64,000 nt of DNA from Microbacterium sp. Clip185. GTDB lineage: Bacteria > Actinomycetota > Actinomycetes > Actinomycetales > Microbacteriaceae. Position numbers and translations under genes: made by a program. Positions within the stretch are counted from its first letter, which is position 1. Every line of letters starts with the position of its first letter. The DNA lies in the NCBI RefSeq assembly GCF_028743715.1, contig NZ_CP117996.1, positions 2,418,001 through 2,482,000 on the forward strand, in the 5' to 3' direction. Below are positions 17,511 through 25,302 of this stretch, piece after piece. Under the pieces are notes generated by a model. The model saw only the letters and a program-made list of their open reading frames with translations. It made no database searches and had not been told where the DNA came from.

Positions 17511-18518
17511 ATGACCGATACCGCACGAGTCCTCACCGACGAGGTCGATTCCGCGATGGACGCCGAGCGCTTCACCCGCTTGACGCGCGCGATCGGCAAG
17601 ACCGTCGCCACCGTCATCGACGGCAAGCCGGATGCGGTGCGCAGCGCCCTCGTCGCCCTCCTCGCGGAGGGGCACCTGCTCATCGAGGACGTTCCCGGCG
17701 TCGGCAAGACGATGCTCGCGCGCGCACTGGCGGCATCCGTGGATGCGACCGTGCGCCGCATCCAGTTCACACCGGACCTCCTTCCCGGCGACGTGACGGG
17801 CGTGTCGGTGTTCGACCCGGTGGCCCGCGAGTTCGAGTTCAAGCGCGGCGCCGTGTTCGCGAACATCGTCATCGCCGACGAGATCAACCGCTCCTCCCCC
17901 AAGACGCAGTCGGCCCTCCTGGAGGCGATGGAGGAGCGTCAGGTGACGGTCGACGGCGAGGCGCACCACCTCCCGGATCCGTTCCTCGTGGTCGCGACCC
18001 AGAACCCTCTCGACATGGAGGGCACGTACGCACTCCCCGAAGCCCAGCGCGACCGCTTCATGATGCGCATCTCGATGGGGTACCCGGATGCGGCCGCCGA
18101 GGCCCTCATGCTCCGCCAGCGCGAGACCGAGAACCCGCTCTCCCACATCCGCCCCGTCGTGCACGCCGATCAGGTGCTGGAGCTCATCGCCTGGGCCCGG
18201 CGCATCCACGTCGCGCCTGCCATCGAGGAGTACGCCGTCGCACTGGCCCAGGCCACGCGCGCCCACCCGGAGGTGCGCCTCGGTGCGAGCCCCCGGGCCA
18301 CCCTCCAGCTGGTGCGGGCCGCGAAGGTCTGGGCAGCCCTCGAGGGACGCGCGTTCGTGATCCCCGACGACATCGCGGCACTCGTCGTGCCCGTCTTCGC
18401 GCACCGGCTCATCGCGACGCGCTCCTCCAGCACCCGCGGTGCGGATTCGCACTCGGTGCCGAAGATCCTGGAGCGGATCATCGACAGCGTCCGCGTTCCC
18501 CTCGCCGCGCGCGCCTGA
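17511..18518 (+). CDS. MoxR-type AAA+ ATPase
   Basis: 335 residues. Walker A GVGKTMLARAL near residue 64, Walker B VIADEINRSSPKTQ near 122, and the MoxR-specific EAMEERQVTVDG and ATQNPLDMEGTYALPEAQ are all present. MoxR ATPases act as chaperones that mature partner complexes. The gene starts a three-gene operon with DUF58 and a transglutaminase, the standard MoxR-DUF58-TgpA grouping of actinobacteria. GGGAAGG sits eight bases before ATG 17511, and TACGAT about 35 bases further up may be the -10. Confidence 0.9.
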   Translation: MTDTARVLTDEVDSAMDAERFTRLTRAIGKTVATVIDGKPDAVRSALVALLAEGHLLIEDVPGVGKTMLARALAASVDATVRRIQFTPDLLPGDVTGVSVFDPVAREFEFKRGAVFANIVIADEINRSSPKTQSALLEAMEERQVTVDGEAHHLPDPFLVVATQNPLDMEGTYALPEAQRDRFMMRISMGYPDAAAEALMLRQRETENPLSHIRPVVHADQVLELIAWARRIHVAPAIEEYAVALAQATRAHPEVRLGASPRATLQLVRAAKVWAALEGRAFVIPDDIAALVVPVFAHRLIATRSSSTRGADSHSVPKILERIIDSVRVPLAARA

Positions 18519-18522
18519 GCGC

Positions 18523-19755
18523 ATGAGACGCAGCTGGCCGCTGACGGCGCGCGGCACCGGTGCCGTCGTCCTCGCGCTCGCCTGCTTCGCCGCCGCGAAC
18601 CAGTTGGGACTCGTCGAGCTGGTCTTCGTGGGGTTGCTCCTCGTGTCGCTCGTCGTCGCGGCGCTGGTGGCCGTGTTCGCCGCACGCGGCCGCGCCGACG
18701 TCACCCGCACCGTCGTGCCCGCCGTCCCGGATGCGGGCGATGAGGTCGAGGTGACGGTGCGAGTCGGGGCGCGGACGGCGCTTCCCACCTCCGGCGGCCG
18801 CTGGCGCGACACGATGCCGGAAGGCATCGAAGGCGGTGGTCCCGGCACCTTCCCCGCCGTCTCGTCCGGATTCAGCCGCGATGACCGAGAGGTCGTCGTG
18901 GGCTATCGGGCGCGGGTGCTGCGTCGCGGGATCCACTGGATCGGGCCTTTCGAGGTGAGCTCGCTCGACCCGTTCGGCATCGCCCGTCGCACGGTCGCCC
19001 AGGGCGATCTCACCCGCCTCGTCGTCACGCCCGCGGTCGAAGAGCTCGTCTCCCTGGCGGGCGTGGCGGGCGCCTCCGGCGGCACCCTCTCGCGCGCGAC
19101 GAACCGATTGGGGCAGGGCACCGACGACGTGATCGCCCGCCCGTGGGCCCCCGGCGACTCCATGCGCCGCATCCATTGGCGCGCGTCCGCCCACCGCGAC
19201 GAGCTCATGGTGCGCCAGGAGGAACAGGAGAGCTCCCCGGAGGCGACCATCGTCTTCGATCGCGCCTCGGGACGCTTCTCCCCCGAGGCGACGGAGGCCA
19301 CCGGCTCAGACTCCGCTTTCGAAGCGGCCGTGGGCGCTGTCGCCTCGGCGCTGGCACGACTGGTCGCCGACGGGTACACCGTCGCGCTCGTCGAGCCCGA
19401 CGGCGTTCCGCTGTGCGACCACGTGGAGCCCGCGGATGCGCCCGCACTCGAGGCGGCGATGCTGATGCTCGCGACGGTGCAGGCCCGGCTCGACGACCGC
19501 CTCGGGGCGCTCTCCGGCCTGTTCGCGGGCGAGACGACGGGGCCGCTCGTGCTCGTCACCGGGGCGCTGTCGCAGACTGATGCGGCGATGCTCGCCACCG
19601 TGGGCCACCACAGTGCGTTCCCCGTGCTGCTCAGTACCGCTCCCGCGCCGGGCGCGTTCGACGCGGCGAGCGGCTGGACGGCGGCCGTGCTCGGCCGCGA
19701 CGTCGCCGACGCGTGGCGCGACGCGGTCTCGGAGAGGCTCCCTCATGCCGGCTGA
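18523..19755 (+). CDS. DUF58 domain membrane protein
   Basis: 410 residues. Two hydrophobic segments lie in the first ~55 residues, then a beta-rich region. The DUF58 core NRLGQGTDDVIARPWAPGD with RRIHWRASAHRDELMV spans about residues 190-230. DUF58 proteins resemble a von Willebrand factor A fold and are thought to be MoxR partners; no direct activity is established. Start ATG 18523 follows the moxR stop by four bases. The gene overlaps the next one by 11 bases, so it is translationally coupled. Confidence 0.87.
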   Translation: MRRSWPLTARGTGAVVLALACFAAANQLGLVELVFVGLLLVSLVVAALVAVFAARGRADVTRTVVPAVPDAGDEVEVTVRVGARTALPTSGGRWRDTMPEGIEGGGPGTFPAVSSGFSRDDREVVVGYRARVLRRGIHWIGPFEVSSLDPFGIARRTVAQGDLTRLVVTPAVEELVSLAGVAGASGGTLSRATNRLGQGTDDVIARPWAPGDSMRRIHWRASAHRDELMVRQEEQESSPEATIVFDRASGRFSPEATEATGSDSAFEAAVGAVASALARLVADGYTVALVEPDGVPLCDHVEPADAPALEAAMLMLATVQARLDDRLGALSGLFAGETTGPLVLVTGALSQTDAAMLATVGHHSAFPVLLSTAPAPGAFDAASGWTAAVLGRDVADAWRDAVSERLPHAG

Positions 19756-22006
19756 GAAGACCACGCGCGCTCAGGGGCAGGCGGCACTCGCCGTCGGCGT
19801 CTTCGTGGCGCTCGTGGCGACGACGCTTCCCGTGATGCGGGTCATCGCACCCGACGCCTGGGTCGTGGCGGGGCTCGGGCTCGCAGCGGTCATCCTGGCC
19901 CTCGGCGCGGTGCTGCGCCGGGTCGGTGTCGCGGGGCTCGCGGTCACCGGCATCGACATCGTCGTCTGGGTGCTCGCGCTGACCCTCCTCTATCTGCGCG
20001 ACAGCGCCTGGGGCGGGCTCGTGCCCTCCCCAGCCTCGTTCGATGCGGTGGGCGCGCTCATCTCGTCGGCGGTGCAGGAGATGGCGGTGGGAGCGGCACC
20101 GTTGACCGCCACGCCCGCGCTCTCGTTCTTCGTGGTCGCGGCGATCGGTGCGCTCGCCATCGTCCTCGACCACGTCGTCATCACGACACGGATGCCGCTG
20201 CTCGCGGCCATCGCCCTGGTCGCCGTCGCGGTCGTCCCGACGATCGCGGTGCCGGCGCCGATGGATGTGTTCGCCTTCGTGCTGCTGGCGGCCGGCATCC
20301 TCTTCCTGCTCGCGACCGACACCCGCACGCGCCGCGGCAGGACTGGTCCACGCGGCGCGCCCGCCGCCGCGTCGGCCGCGCTGATCGCTGTCGCCTCCAT
20401 CGCCGTGGCGGTGATCGTCACGCCACTGCTGCCCGCCCCCGACGGCGACGCCGTGGTCAGCGGCGCCGGAAGCAGCGGCATCAACCCCACGCTGCGCCTC
20501 GGCGACGACTTGCGCCGGCCGAACCCTGTCGAGGTGTTGCGGGTACGTTCATCGGAGTCCCGAGCGCCCTACCTGCGGGCCGTGACGCTGTCGAGTTTCG
20601 CGGGCGAGGTCTGGCGGCCCGACGAGCGGGACGCGACGCCGGTGGGCGAAGGCCCCGGTTTCGGTCCGGTGCGCACCGACCCCGACATCCCCCGCGTCAG
20701 CGCCGACACGAAGATCGACATCGTGAAGCTGAACACCCCCTACCTGCCCATTCCCTTCCCCGCGACGGCGATCGGCGGGCTCACGGGCGACTGGGGAATC
20801 GTGGCCGACAACCGCACGGTCGTCAGCGAAGACGGCGACTCACGCGGTCAGAGCTACGAGGTCATCACAGAGACCCCGACTCCCACGCTGGAGCAGATCC
20901 GCGCCGCGACGTCGCGCGGGGCGGATGTCGATCCGGAACTGCGCGAGATCCCCGACGACACTCCCGCGAACGTCTCCGAGCTCGCCCGGGCCGTCACCGC
21001 CGACACGAGCAACGACTACGACGCCGCCATTGCCCTGCAGCGATGGTTCCGCTCGAGCGCGTTCACCTACTCGCTGGATGCACCCGTCCAGGAGGGATTC
21101 GATGGGGCGGGCGTCGACGCGATCGGACAGTTCCTCGAGGTGCGCAGCGGATACTGCGTGCACTTCGCCTCTGCCTTCGCCGCCATGACGAGGTCGCTGG
21201 GGATGCCGACGCGCATCGTGATCGGCTACCTGCCCGGCATGGCCACGAGCGACCGGGTCGACGGTGAGCTCGTGTACTCCGTCACGAGCGACCTGCTGCA
21301 CTCCTGGCCCGAGGTCTACTTCGAGGGAATCGGGTGGGTGCCGTTCGAGCCGACCAACAGCCTGGGCGTGCCCACCGTCTTCTCCAGCGGCGTGGGAACC
21401 TCTCCGGATCAGATCGACTCGGCATCCCCCGCACCCACCTCCGCAGCGACACCCACAACCGCCGCGACCGAGCGCCCGGACACTCCGGACAGCCCCCAGG
21501 CGGGGACCGTCAACGGCAGCGCCGGAACCGGCGCGATCGTTCCCGCCGTGTGGGTCACGGTGGCCGCGGTCCTGCTGCTCACCGCGCCTGCGCTGGCGCA
21601 TGCGCTGCGTCGTCGCCGGCGCCTGATCCTCGCCGCGCGGGGAGACGCGGGCGCCGCCTGGCTGTTCGTGGAAGAAGCAGCGATCGATGTCGGCCTGCCG
21701 GTGCCGGGGAGCGCGTCGCCGCGCGCGCTGGCGGAACGCCTTGTCGCGGCAGGGGCCCCGACAGAGGATCTGCGGTTGCTCGTGGACGCCATCGAGCGCG
21801 CCAGCTACGCGCCCGTGTCCGCGACGCCGATCGATGACGACAGCGGCCTCGCCGTGGCGGCGTCGCGCGTGCGTCGGGGGCTGATGGATGCCGCGACCGG
21901 ACCGCGCCGCATCCTCGCCGTCGTCGCGCCGCGCTCTCTCGTCATCCGCCCCGGCACGACCGCGGCCGGTGCGGGCTGGCACGAGCGAGCCCGCACACCG
22001 CTCTAG
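19745..22006 (+). CDS. Membrane transglutaminase-like protein (TgpA type)
   Basis: 753 residues. About six membrane segments occupy the first ~220 residues, followed by a large extracytoplasmic part with a transglutaminase-like core: SGYCVHFASAFAAMTRSLG (Cys near residue 471), then LLHSWPEVYFEG (His near 519) and an Asp/Asn partner after it. A Thr/Pro/Ala-rich linker leads to one more membrane helix near 610 and a cytoplasmic DUF4129-like tail. TgpA of Pseudomonas is essential and has such a domain, but its substrate is unknown. Cell-wall or surface-protein processing is inferred from topology and the moxR-DUF58 operon. Confidence 0.85.
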   Translation: MPAEKTTRAQGQAALAVGVFVALVATTLPVMRVIAPDAWVVAGLGLAAVILALGAVLRRVGVAGLAVTGIDIVVWVLALTLLYLRDSAWGGLVPSPASFDAVGALISSAVQEMAVGAAPLTATPALSFFVVAAIGALAIVLDHVVITTRMPLLAAIALVAVAVVPTIAVPAPMDVFAFVLLAAGILFLLATDTRTRRGRTGPRGAPAAASAALIAVASIAVAVIVTPLLPAPDGDAVVSGAGSSGINPTLRLGDDLRRPNPVEVLRVRSSESRAPYLRAVTLSSFAGEVWRPDERDATPVGEGPGFGPVRTDPDIPRVSADTKIDIVKLNTPYLPIPFPATAIGGLTGDWGIVADNRTVVSEDGDSRGQSYEVITETPTPTLEQIRAATSRGADVDPELREIPDDTPANVSELARAVTADTSNDYDAAIALQRWFRSSAFTYSLDAPVQEGFDGAGVDAIGQFLEVRSGYCVHFASAFAAMTRSLGMPTRIVIGYLPGMATSDRVDGELVYSVTSDLLHSWPEVYFEGIGWVPFEPTNSLGVPTVFSSGVGTSPDQIDSASPAPTSAATPTTAATERPDTPDSPQAGTVNGSAGTGAIVPAVWVTVAAVLLLTAPALAHALRRRRRLILAARGDAGAAWLFVEEAAIDVGLPVPGSASPRALAERLVAAGAPTEDLRLLVDAIERASYAPVSATPIDDDSGLAVAASRVRRGLMDAATGPRRILAVVAPRSLVIRPGTTAAGAGWHERARTPL

Positions 22007-22021
22007 ACAGCGAGAACCTTC

Positions 22022-22426
22022 CTAGCCGAGGCTGGCGATGAGCTTCTCGACGCGGCCCTTGATGTCGTCGCGGACCTCACGCACGACGTCGACGGGCTGG
22101 CCGGCGGGGTCGGTGAGCTGCCAGTCTTCGTAGCGCTTGCCGGGGAAGATCGGGCAGGCGTCTCCGCATCCCATCGTGATGACGACGTCCGCCTGGCGGA
22201 CCGCATCGGTCGTGAGGATCTGCGGAGTGGCACCCGAGAGGTCGATGCCCTCTTCGGCCATGACCGCGACGGCGGCGGGGTTGACCGCATTGCCGGGTTC
22301 GCTTCCGGCTGAGAAGACATCGATGCGGTCGCCGGCGAGGGCGCGGAGGTAGCCTGCAGCCATCTGCGAGCGGCCGGCGTTGTGCACGCAGACGAAGAGG
22401 ACGGCGGGCTTGGTGGAGTCAGTCAT
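22022..22426 (-). CDS. arsC: Arsenate reductase, low-molecular-weight phosphatase fold
   Basis: 134 residues. It reduces arsenate to arsenite. The P-loop CVHNAGRS (Cys13 to Arg19) is the nucleophile site. MGCGDACP holds Cys87 and Cys91, and WQLTDPAG carries the general-acid Asp. The CGDxCP form and short length resemble actinobacterial arsenate-mycothiol transferases more than the thioredoxin-linked type with more widely spaced cysteines; this assignment is by recall and not certain. ATG 22426 has GAGGAACATC before it. It lies downstream of the flavoprotein gene in the same orientation with an 18-base gap. Confidence 0.88.
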   Translation of the reverse strand: MTDSTKPAVLFVCVHNAGRSQMAAGYLRALAGDRIDVFSAGSEPGNAVNPAAVAVMAEEGIDLSGATPQILTTDAVRQADVVITMGCGDACPIFPGKRYEDWQLTDPAGQPVDVVREVRDDIKGRVEKLIASLG

Positions 22427-22444
22427 GATGTTCCTCGGTTCGGG

Positions 22445-23767
22445 TCAGGAGCGGGCGGACGTGGTGGGCGTGAGGGAGATGAGCGTGCGAGACGGCGCGC
22501 AGCATGCACCGTCGGGCGACACGTCGGGCGCGTCGAACAGCCCGGCACCCCCGCACACCCCGGTGTCCGGCAGAGCGAGGTCGACGCGTCTCGCGGCTTC
22601 GTGGTCGCCCGCCAGCTCCGCGACGACGCTGCGCACCTGCTCGTATCCGGTGAGCGCGAGGAAGGTCGGAGCGCGACCGTAGGACTTCGCGCCGACGATG
22701 TAGAAGCCCGGCTCGGGGTGGGCGAGGTCGGCGGCGCCGGTGGCCGCGACGGATCCGCAGGAGTGGATGTTGGGGTCCACCTCGGCGGCGATGCGAACGG
22801 GAGCTTGCAGTACCGGGTCCAGCTGCAGGCGCAACTCCGAGAGGAACGACAGATCGGGTCGGAAGCCGGTGAGCACTACGGCGCGATCGGCGGCGAGACG
22901 ACGACCGTCCTCGGACTCGAGCACGACGCCGTCATCGTCGGCCGCAAGACGTTCGATGCGGAATCCGGTCACCAGCGACACCAGACCGGCCTCGACGTAC
23001 TCCTTCGCCCGGATGCCGAGGGCTCCGCGCGCGGGCAGTTCGTCTGCTTCGCCGCCTCCGAACGCGTTCCCGGCGCTGGCTCGGCGCAGCGCCCACGTCA
23101 CCGTCGTGTCCGCGTCGCCACGAGCTGTGCGGGCGAGTGCGAGGACTGCTGTGACCGCCGAGTGCCCGGAGCCGATCACGACCGTGTGTTTCCCCGCGAA
23201 CTCCTCCCCGTCCTCGAAGTCGGGGATCCGATACGACAGCGAGTCTGCCGCGGCGCGTTCGCCGAGCGCGGGCAGGCCGTCGGCACCCGCAGGGTTGGGT
23301 GAGGACCAGGTGCCCGACGCATCGATGACGGCACGCACCTGCACCCGTTCCTCCTCCCCTTGCGCCAGCTGGATGTGAATCGTGAACGGCTGGTCAGCAC
23401 GCCCCGCATCCACGAGTCGATCGCGTCCCGAACGGGAGACTCCCACGACCCGTGCGCCGTAGCGAACCCGTTCCCCGAGTGCCGCCGCCAGCGGAGCGAG
23501 GTAGCCGCTGATCCACTGAGCCCCCGTCGGATGGCCTGTCGATGGCGCCGTCCATCCCGTCGCATCCAGCAGTCGCGCAGCAGCCGCATCGATGAGTTCG
23601 GGCCAATCCGAGAAGAGGCGCACGTGGCCCCACTCGTGCACCGCGGCGGCTGCCGTGCTGCCCGCTTCCAGCACGACGACTGGCAGCCCTCGCTCGATCA
23701 GGTGCGCGGCGGCAGCCAGCCCCTGTGGCCCCGCTCCGATGACCGCAACCGGCAGCGTCTGGTCCAT
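22445..23767 (-). CDS. Arsenic-island FAD/NAD(P)-dependent flavoprotein (ArsO-like)
   Basis: 440 residues. The N-terminal FAD site is AVIGAGPQGLAAAAHL and the second Rossmann site is HTVVIGSGHSAVTAV near residue 193. VLTGFRPDLSFLSEL completes a flavin monooxygenase/oxidoreductase pattern. The C-terminal tail is rich in cysteines (VCGGAG, GACCAP), which may bind arsenite or metal. Such proteins occur next to arsR and arsC in actinobacteria, some named ArsO. The reaction is not established. It is divergent from arsR. ATG 23767 begins MDQTLPVAVIGAG; AGAAGGGTC lies upstream. Confidence 0.75.
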   Translation of the reverse strand: MDQTLPVAVIGAGPQGLAAAAHLIERGLPVVVLEAGSTAAAAVHEWGHVRLFSDWPELIDAAAARLLDATGWTAPSTGHPTGAQWISGYLAPLAAALGERVRYGARVVGVSRSGRDRLVDAGRADQPFTIHIQLAQGEEERVQVRAVIDASGTWSSPNPAGADGLPALGERAAADSLSYRIPDFEDGEEFAGKHTVVIGSGHSAVTAVLALARTARGDADTTVTWALRRASAGNAFGGGEADELPARGALGIRAKEYVEAGLVSLVTGFRIERLAADDDGVVLESEDGRRLAADRAVVLTGFRPDLSFLSELRLQLDPVLQAPVRIAAEVDPNIHSCGSVAATGAADLAHPEPGFYIVGAKSYGRAPTFLALTGYEQVRSVVAELAGDHEAARRVDLALPDTGVCGGAGLFDAPDVSPDGACCAPSRTLISLTPTTSARS

Positions 23768-23784
23768 CCCCGACCCTTCTCACA

Positions 23785-23848
23785 TCGATACCTGTCGATA
23801 GGTAAGAGTCCGGCACGCATCGACAAATGTCAATACGAGGTGCACAAT
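23785..23848. promoter_or_regulatory. Divergent ars promoter/operator region
   Basis: For arsR (plus strand): TCGACA (23820-23825), 17 bases, CACAAT (23843-23848), then six bases to the ATG, a leaderless layout. For the flavoprotein (minus strand): a perfect TTGACA at 23833-23828. The hexamer TCGAYA recurs at 23785, 23795 and 23820; the first two are 10 bases apart, on the same helix face. TACCT(6)AGGTA (23789-23804) forms an inverted repeat. These are good candidates for ArsR sites controlling both directions. Confidence 0.55.
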
Positions 23849-23854
23849 CGAGGG

Positions 23855-24202
23855 ATGCCGAGTGTGTTGCCCCTGCTCACCACCGAGACCGGTGAGTGCT
23901 GTTCGCCGACGCCGGGGGATGCGTTGACCGCCGAAGAGGCAGATTCCATCGCCCGTACTTTCAAGGCCCTCGGCGACCCGACACGGGTACGCCTGCTGTC
24001 GCTGATCGCGGCATCGCGCGACGGTGAAGCGTGCATCTGCGACCTCACGGAGCCGGTGGGATTGTCCCAGCCGACCGTCTCCCACCACATGAAGCTGCTC
24101 GTGGATGCCGGGCTCGCGACACGCGAGCAGCGCGGGCGCTGGGCATACTTCCGCGTCGTCACCGAAGCGCTCGACCGCGCGGCGAGCGCACTCCGTCCAT
24201 GA
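23855..24202 (+). CDS. arsR: ArsR/SmtB-family arsenite-responsive repressor
   Basis: 115 residues. The winged-helix core is RTFKALGDPTRVRLLSLI then DLTEPVGLSQPTVSHHMKLLVDAG. Cys15-Cys16 at the N-terminus and Cys60-x-Cys62 in ACICDL give likely As(III) ligands. The Cys15/Cys16 pair recalls the site described in Corynebacterium glutamicum ArsR. It should repress itself and the divergent flavoprotein-arsC genes until arsenite binds. ATG 23855 lies six bases past the -10 box and gives the standard family length. The stop overlaps the acetyltransferase start (ATGA). Confidence 0.9.
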   Translation: MPSVLPLLTTETGECCSPTPGDALTAEEADSIARTFKALGDPTRVRLLSLIAASRDGEACICDLTEPVGLSQPTVSHHMKLLVDAGLATREQRGRWAYFRVVTEALDRAASALRP

Positions 24203-24705
24203 GCACGATCGGCATCCGCGCGATGCAGCCCGCGGATTGGCCAGCCGTCGAAGCGATTTATCGTGAGGGGCTTGCGACGGGCAACGCGAGTTTCGACGCC
24301 GAACCACCAAAGTGGGAGGCATTCGATGAGGGAAAGCTCGAGGCGGGCCGGCTCGTCGCCGTTGACGCCGGCGGCGGCGTCAACGGTTGGGCCGCCGCAT
24401 CCGCCGTCTCCGACCGTGCGGTGTACCGCGGCGTCGTCGAGCACTCCGTCTATGTCGCGACGGACGTTCGCGGCGGCGGCGTCGGTCGCGCTCTCTTGAG
24501 CGCGCTCCTGGATGCGATGGACGACGCAGGCGTCTGGACGGTGCAGTCGAGCATCTTCCCGGAGAACAGCGCAAGCCTCGCGCTTCACGAGAGGGCCGGC
24601 TTCCGTCGCGTCGGATACAGGGAACGCATCGCGCTCATGACCTACGGCCCGCGGGCCGGGCAATGGCGTGACACCGTTCTCGTCGAGCGGCGCCGGGCGG
24701 GCTGA
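24199..24705 (+). CDS. arsN1: GNAT acetyltransferase, ArsN1/phosphinothricin-acetyltransferase family
   Basis: 168 residues. The PAT/Bar-type pattern is clear: IRAMQPADWPAVEAIYREGLATGNASFD, then HSVYVATDVRGGGVGRALL (acetyl-CoA loop RGGGVG), then SIFPENSASLALHERAGFRRVG. ArsN1 enzymes in ars operons acetylate the antibiotic arsinothricin; close relatives detoxify phosphinothricin. Translational coupling to arsR (4-base overlap) supports the arsenic-linked role. Without a search I cannot exclude a generic phosphinothricin or methionine-sulfoximine acetyltransferase. Confidence 0.7.
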   Translation: MSTIGIRAMQPADWPAVEAIYREGLATGNASFDAEPPKWEAFDEGKLEAGRLVAVDAGGGVNGWAAASAVSDRAVYRGVVEHSVYVATDVRGGGVGRALLSALLDAMDDAGVWTVQSSIFPENSASLALHERAGFRRVGYRERIALMTYGPRAGQWRDTVLVERRRAG

Positions 24706-24721
24706 TCTCAGCCTGCATGCA

Positions 24722-24757
24722 AGAACCCCGTCCGAAAAGTGATTCGGACGGGGTTCT
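24722..24757. terminator. Bidirectional hairpin between arsN1-like gene and tRNA-Ser
   Basis: A perfect 14-base stem (24722-24735 with 24744-24757) and an eight-base loop sit between two convergent units: the ars acetyltransferase on the plus strand and the tRNA gene on the minus strand. It is suited to terminate both. Confidence 0.75.
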
Positions 24758-24760
24758 CCG

Positions 24761-24852
24761 TGGCGGAAGTGACAGGATTTGAACCTGCGAGGCGAGTTAC
24801 CCCGCCTACATGGATTCCAGCCATGCTCCTTAGGCCGCTCGGACACACTTCC
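24761..24852 (-). tRNA. tRNA-Ser(GGA)
   Basis: A 92-base class II tRNA. Acceptor strands GGAAGTG and CACTTCC pair, the anticodon loop is CTGGAAT with anticodon GGA (reads UCC and UCU), a long variable arm is present, and the T arm holds GGTTCAAATCC. The gene encodes its own CCA end (24761-24763). A strong hairpin lies just past the 3' end. Confidence 0.96.
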
Positions 24853-24903
24853 AAGGAGCGATCCTAACACGGGCGGTCGCCGTCGCCCGCGCGCGGTCGC
24901 TGC

Positions 24904-25224
24904 TCAACCGACGTCGCCTGCGGGCTCAGCCCGCTCCGGAAGGAGCACGATCCCGCCCGAGGAGTGAGCCGAGCGAGCGAGCTCCTCGATCCACTCCCGG
25001 CTGATCTCGGCGGGCTCCGGGTCGTCGAAGACGAAGCGCAACGGGATGGACGGGGCGAACCACAGCGTGCTGCGTCCGCCCTCTTCGCTCTCCGGATGCG
25101 TGAGCGAGACGGTGAAGCTCTCGCCGCGGCGCAGCTTCGTGGCGATGACCACCTTCAGATGCGCGAGGGCGCGGTCCTCGATCTCGACCGCCGTCTCGCC
25201 CGCTCCGTAGAAGATCTGTCCCAT
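24904..25224 (-). CDS. DUF7882 family protein
   Basis: 106 residues. It starts MGQIFYGAGETAVEIEDRAL and contains HLKVVIATKLRRGESF and the WFAPSIPLRFVF block, hallmarks of a family common in Microbacteriaceae and often mislabelled as ATP-dependent DNA ligase. No ligase motif exists here. Function is unknown; a DNA- or stress-linked accessory role has been guessed only from names. TACCGT lies seven bases before ATG 25224, so the transcript is probably leaderless. An 8+8 inverted repeat overlaps both that box and the start codon. Confidence 0.78.
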   Translation of the reverse strand: MGQIFYGAGETAVEIEDRALAHLKVVIATKLRRGESFTVSLTHPESEEGGRSTLWFAPSIPLRFVFDDPEPAEISREWIEELARSAHSSGGIVLLPERAEPAGDVG

Positions 25225-25239
25225 ACCGTTCACGGTATG
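25222..25239. promoter_or_regulatory. Palindrome over the DUF7882 start codon and -10 box
   Basis: CATACCGT and ACGGTATG are perfect inverted 8-mers separated by two bases. The left copy includes the complement of the ATG, the right copy the TACCGT box. It could be an operator or a hairpin at the 5' end of a leaderless message. Confidence 0.5.
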
Positions 25240-25302
25240 CGAGCGCTCTCGCAGGCCCGAGGACTCCACTCCGAGCGCGCACGAAATGTCCTCGACGCGC
25301 GC

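Noticed and set aside
24904..25224. ATP-dependent DNA ligase, as such genes are often named.
   Set aside because: No KxDG nucleotidyl-transfer motif and only 106 residues. The DUF7882 label fits.
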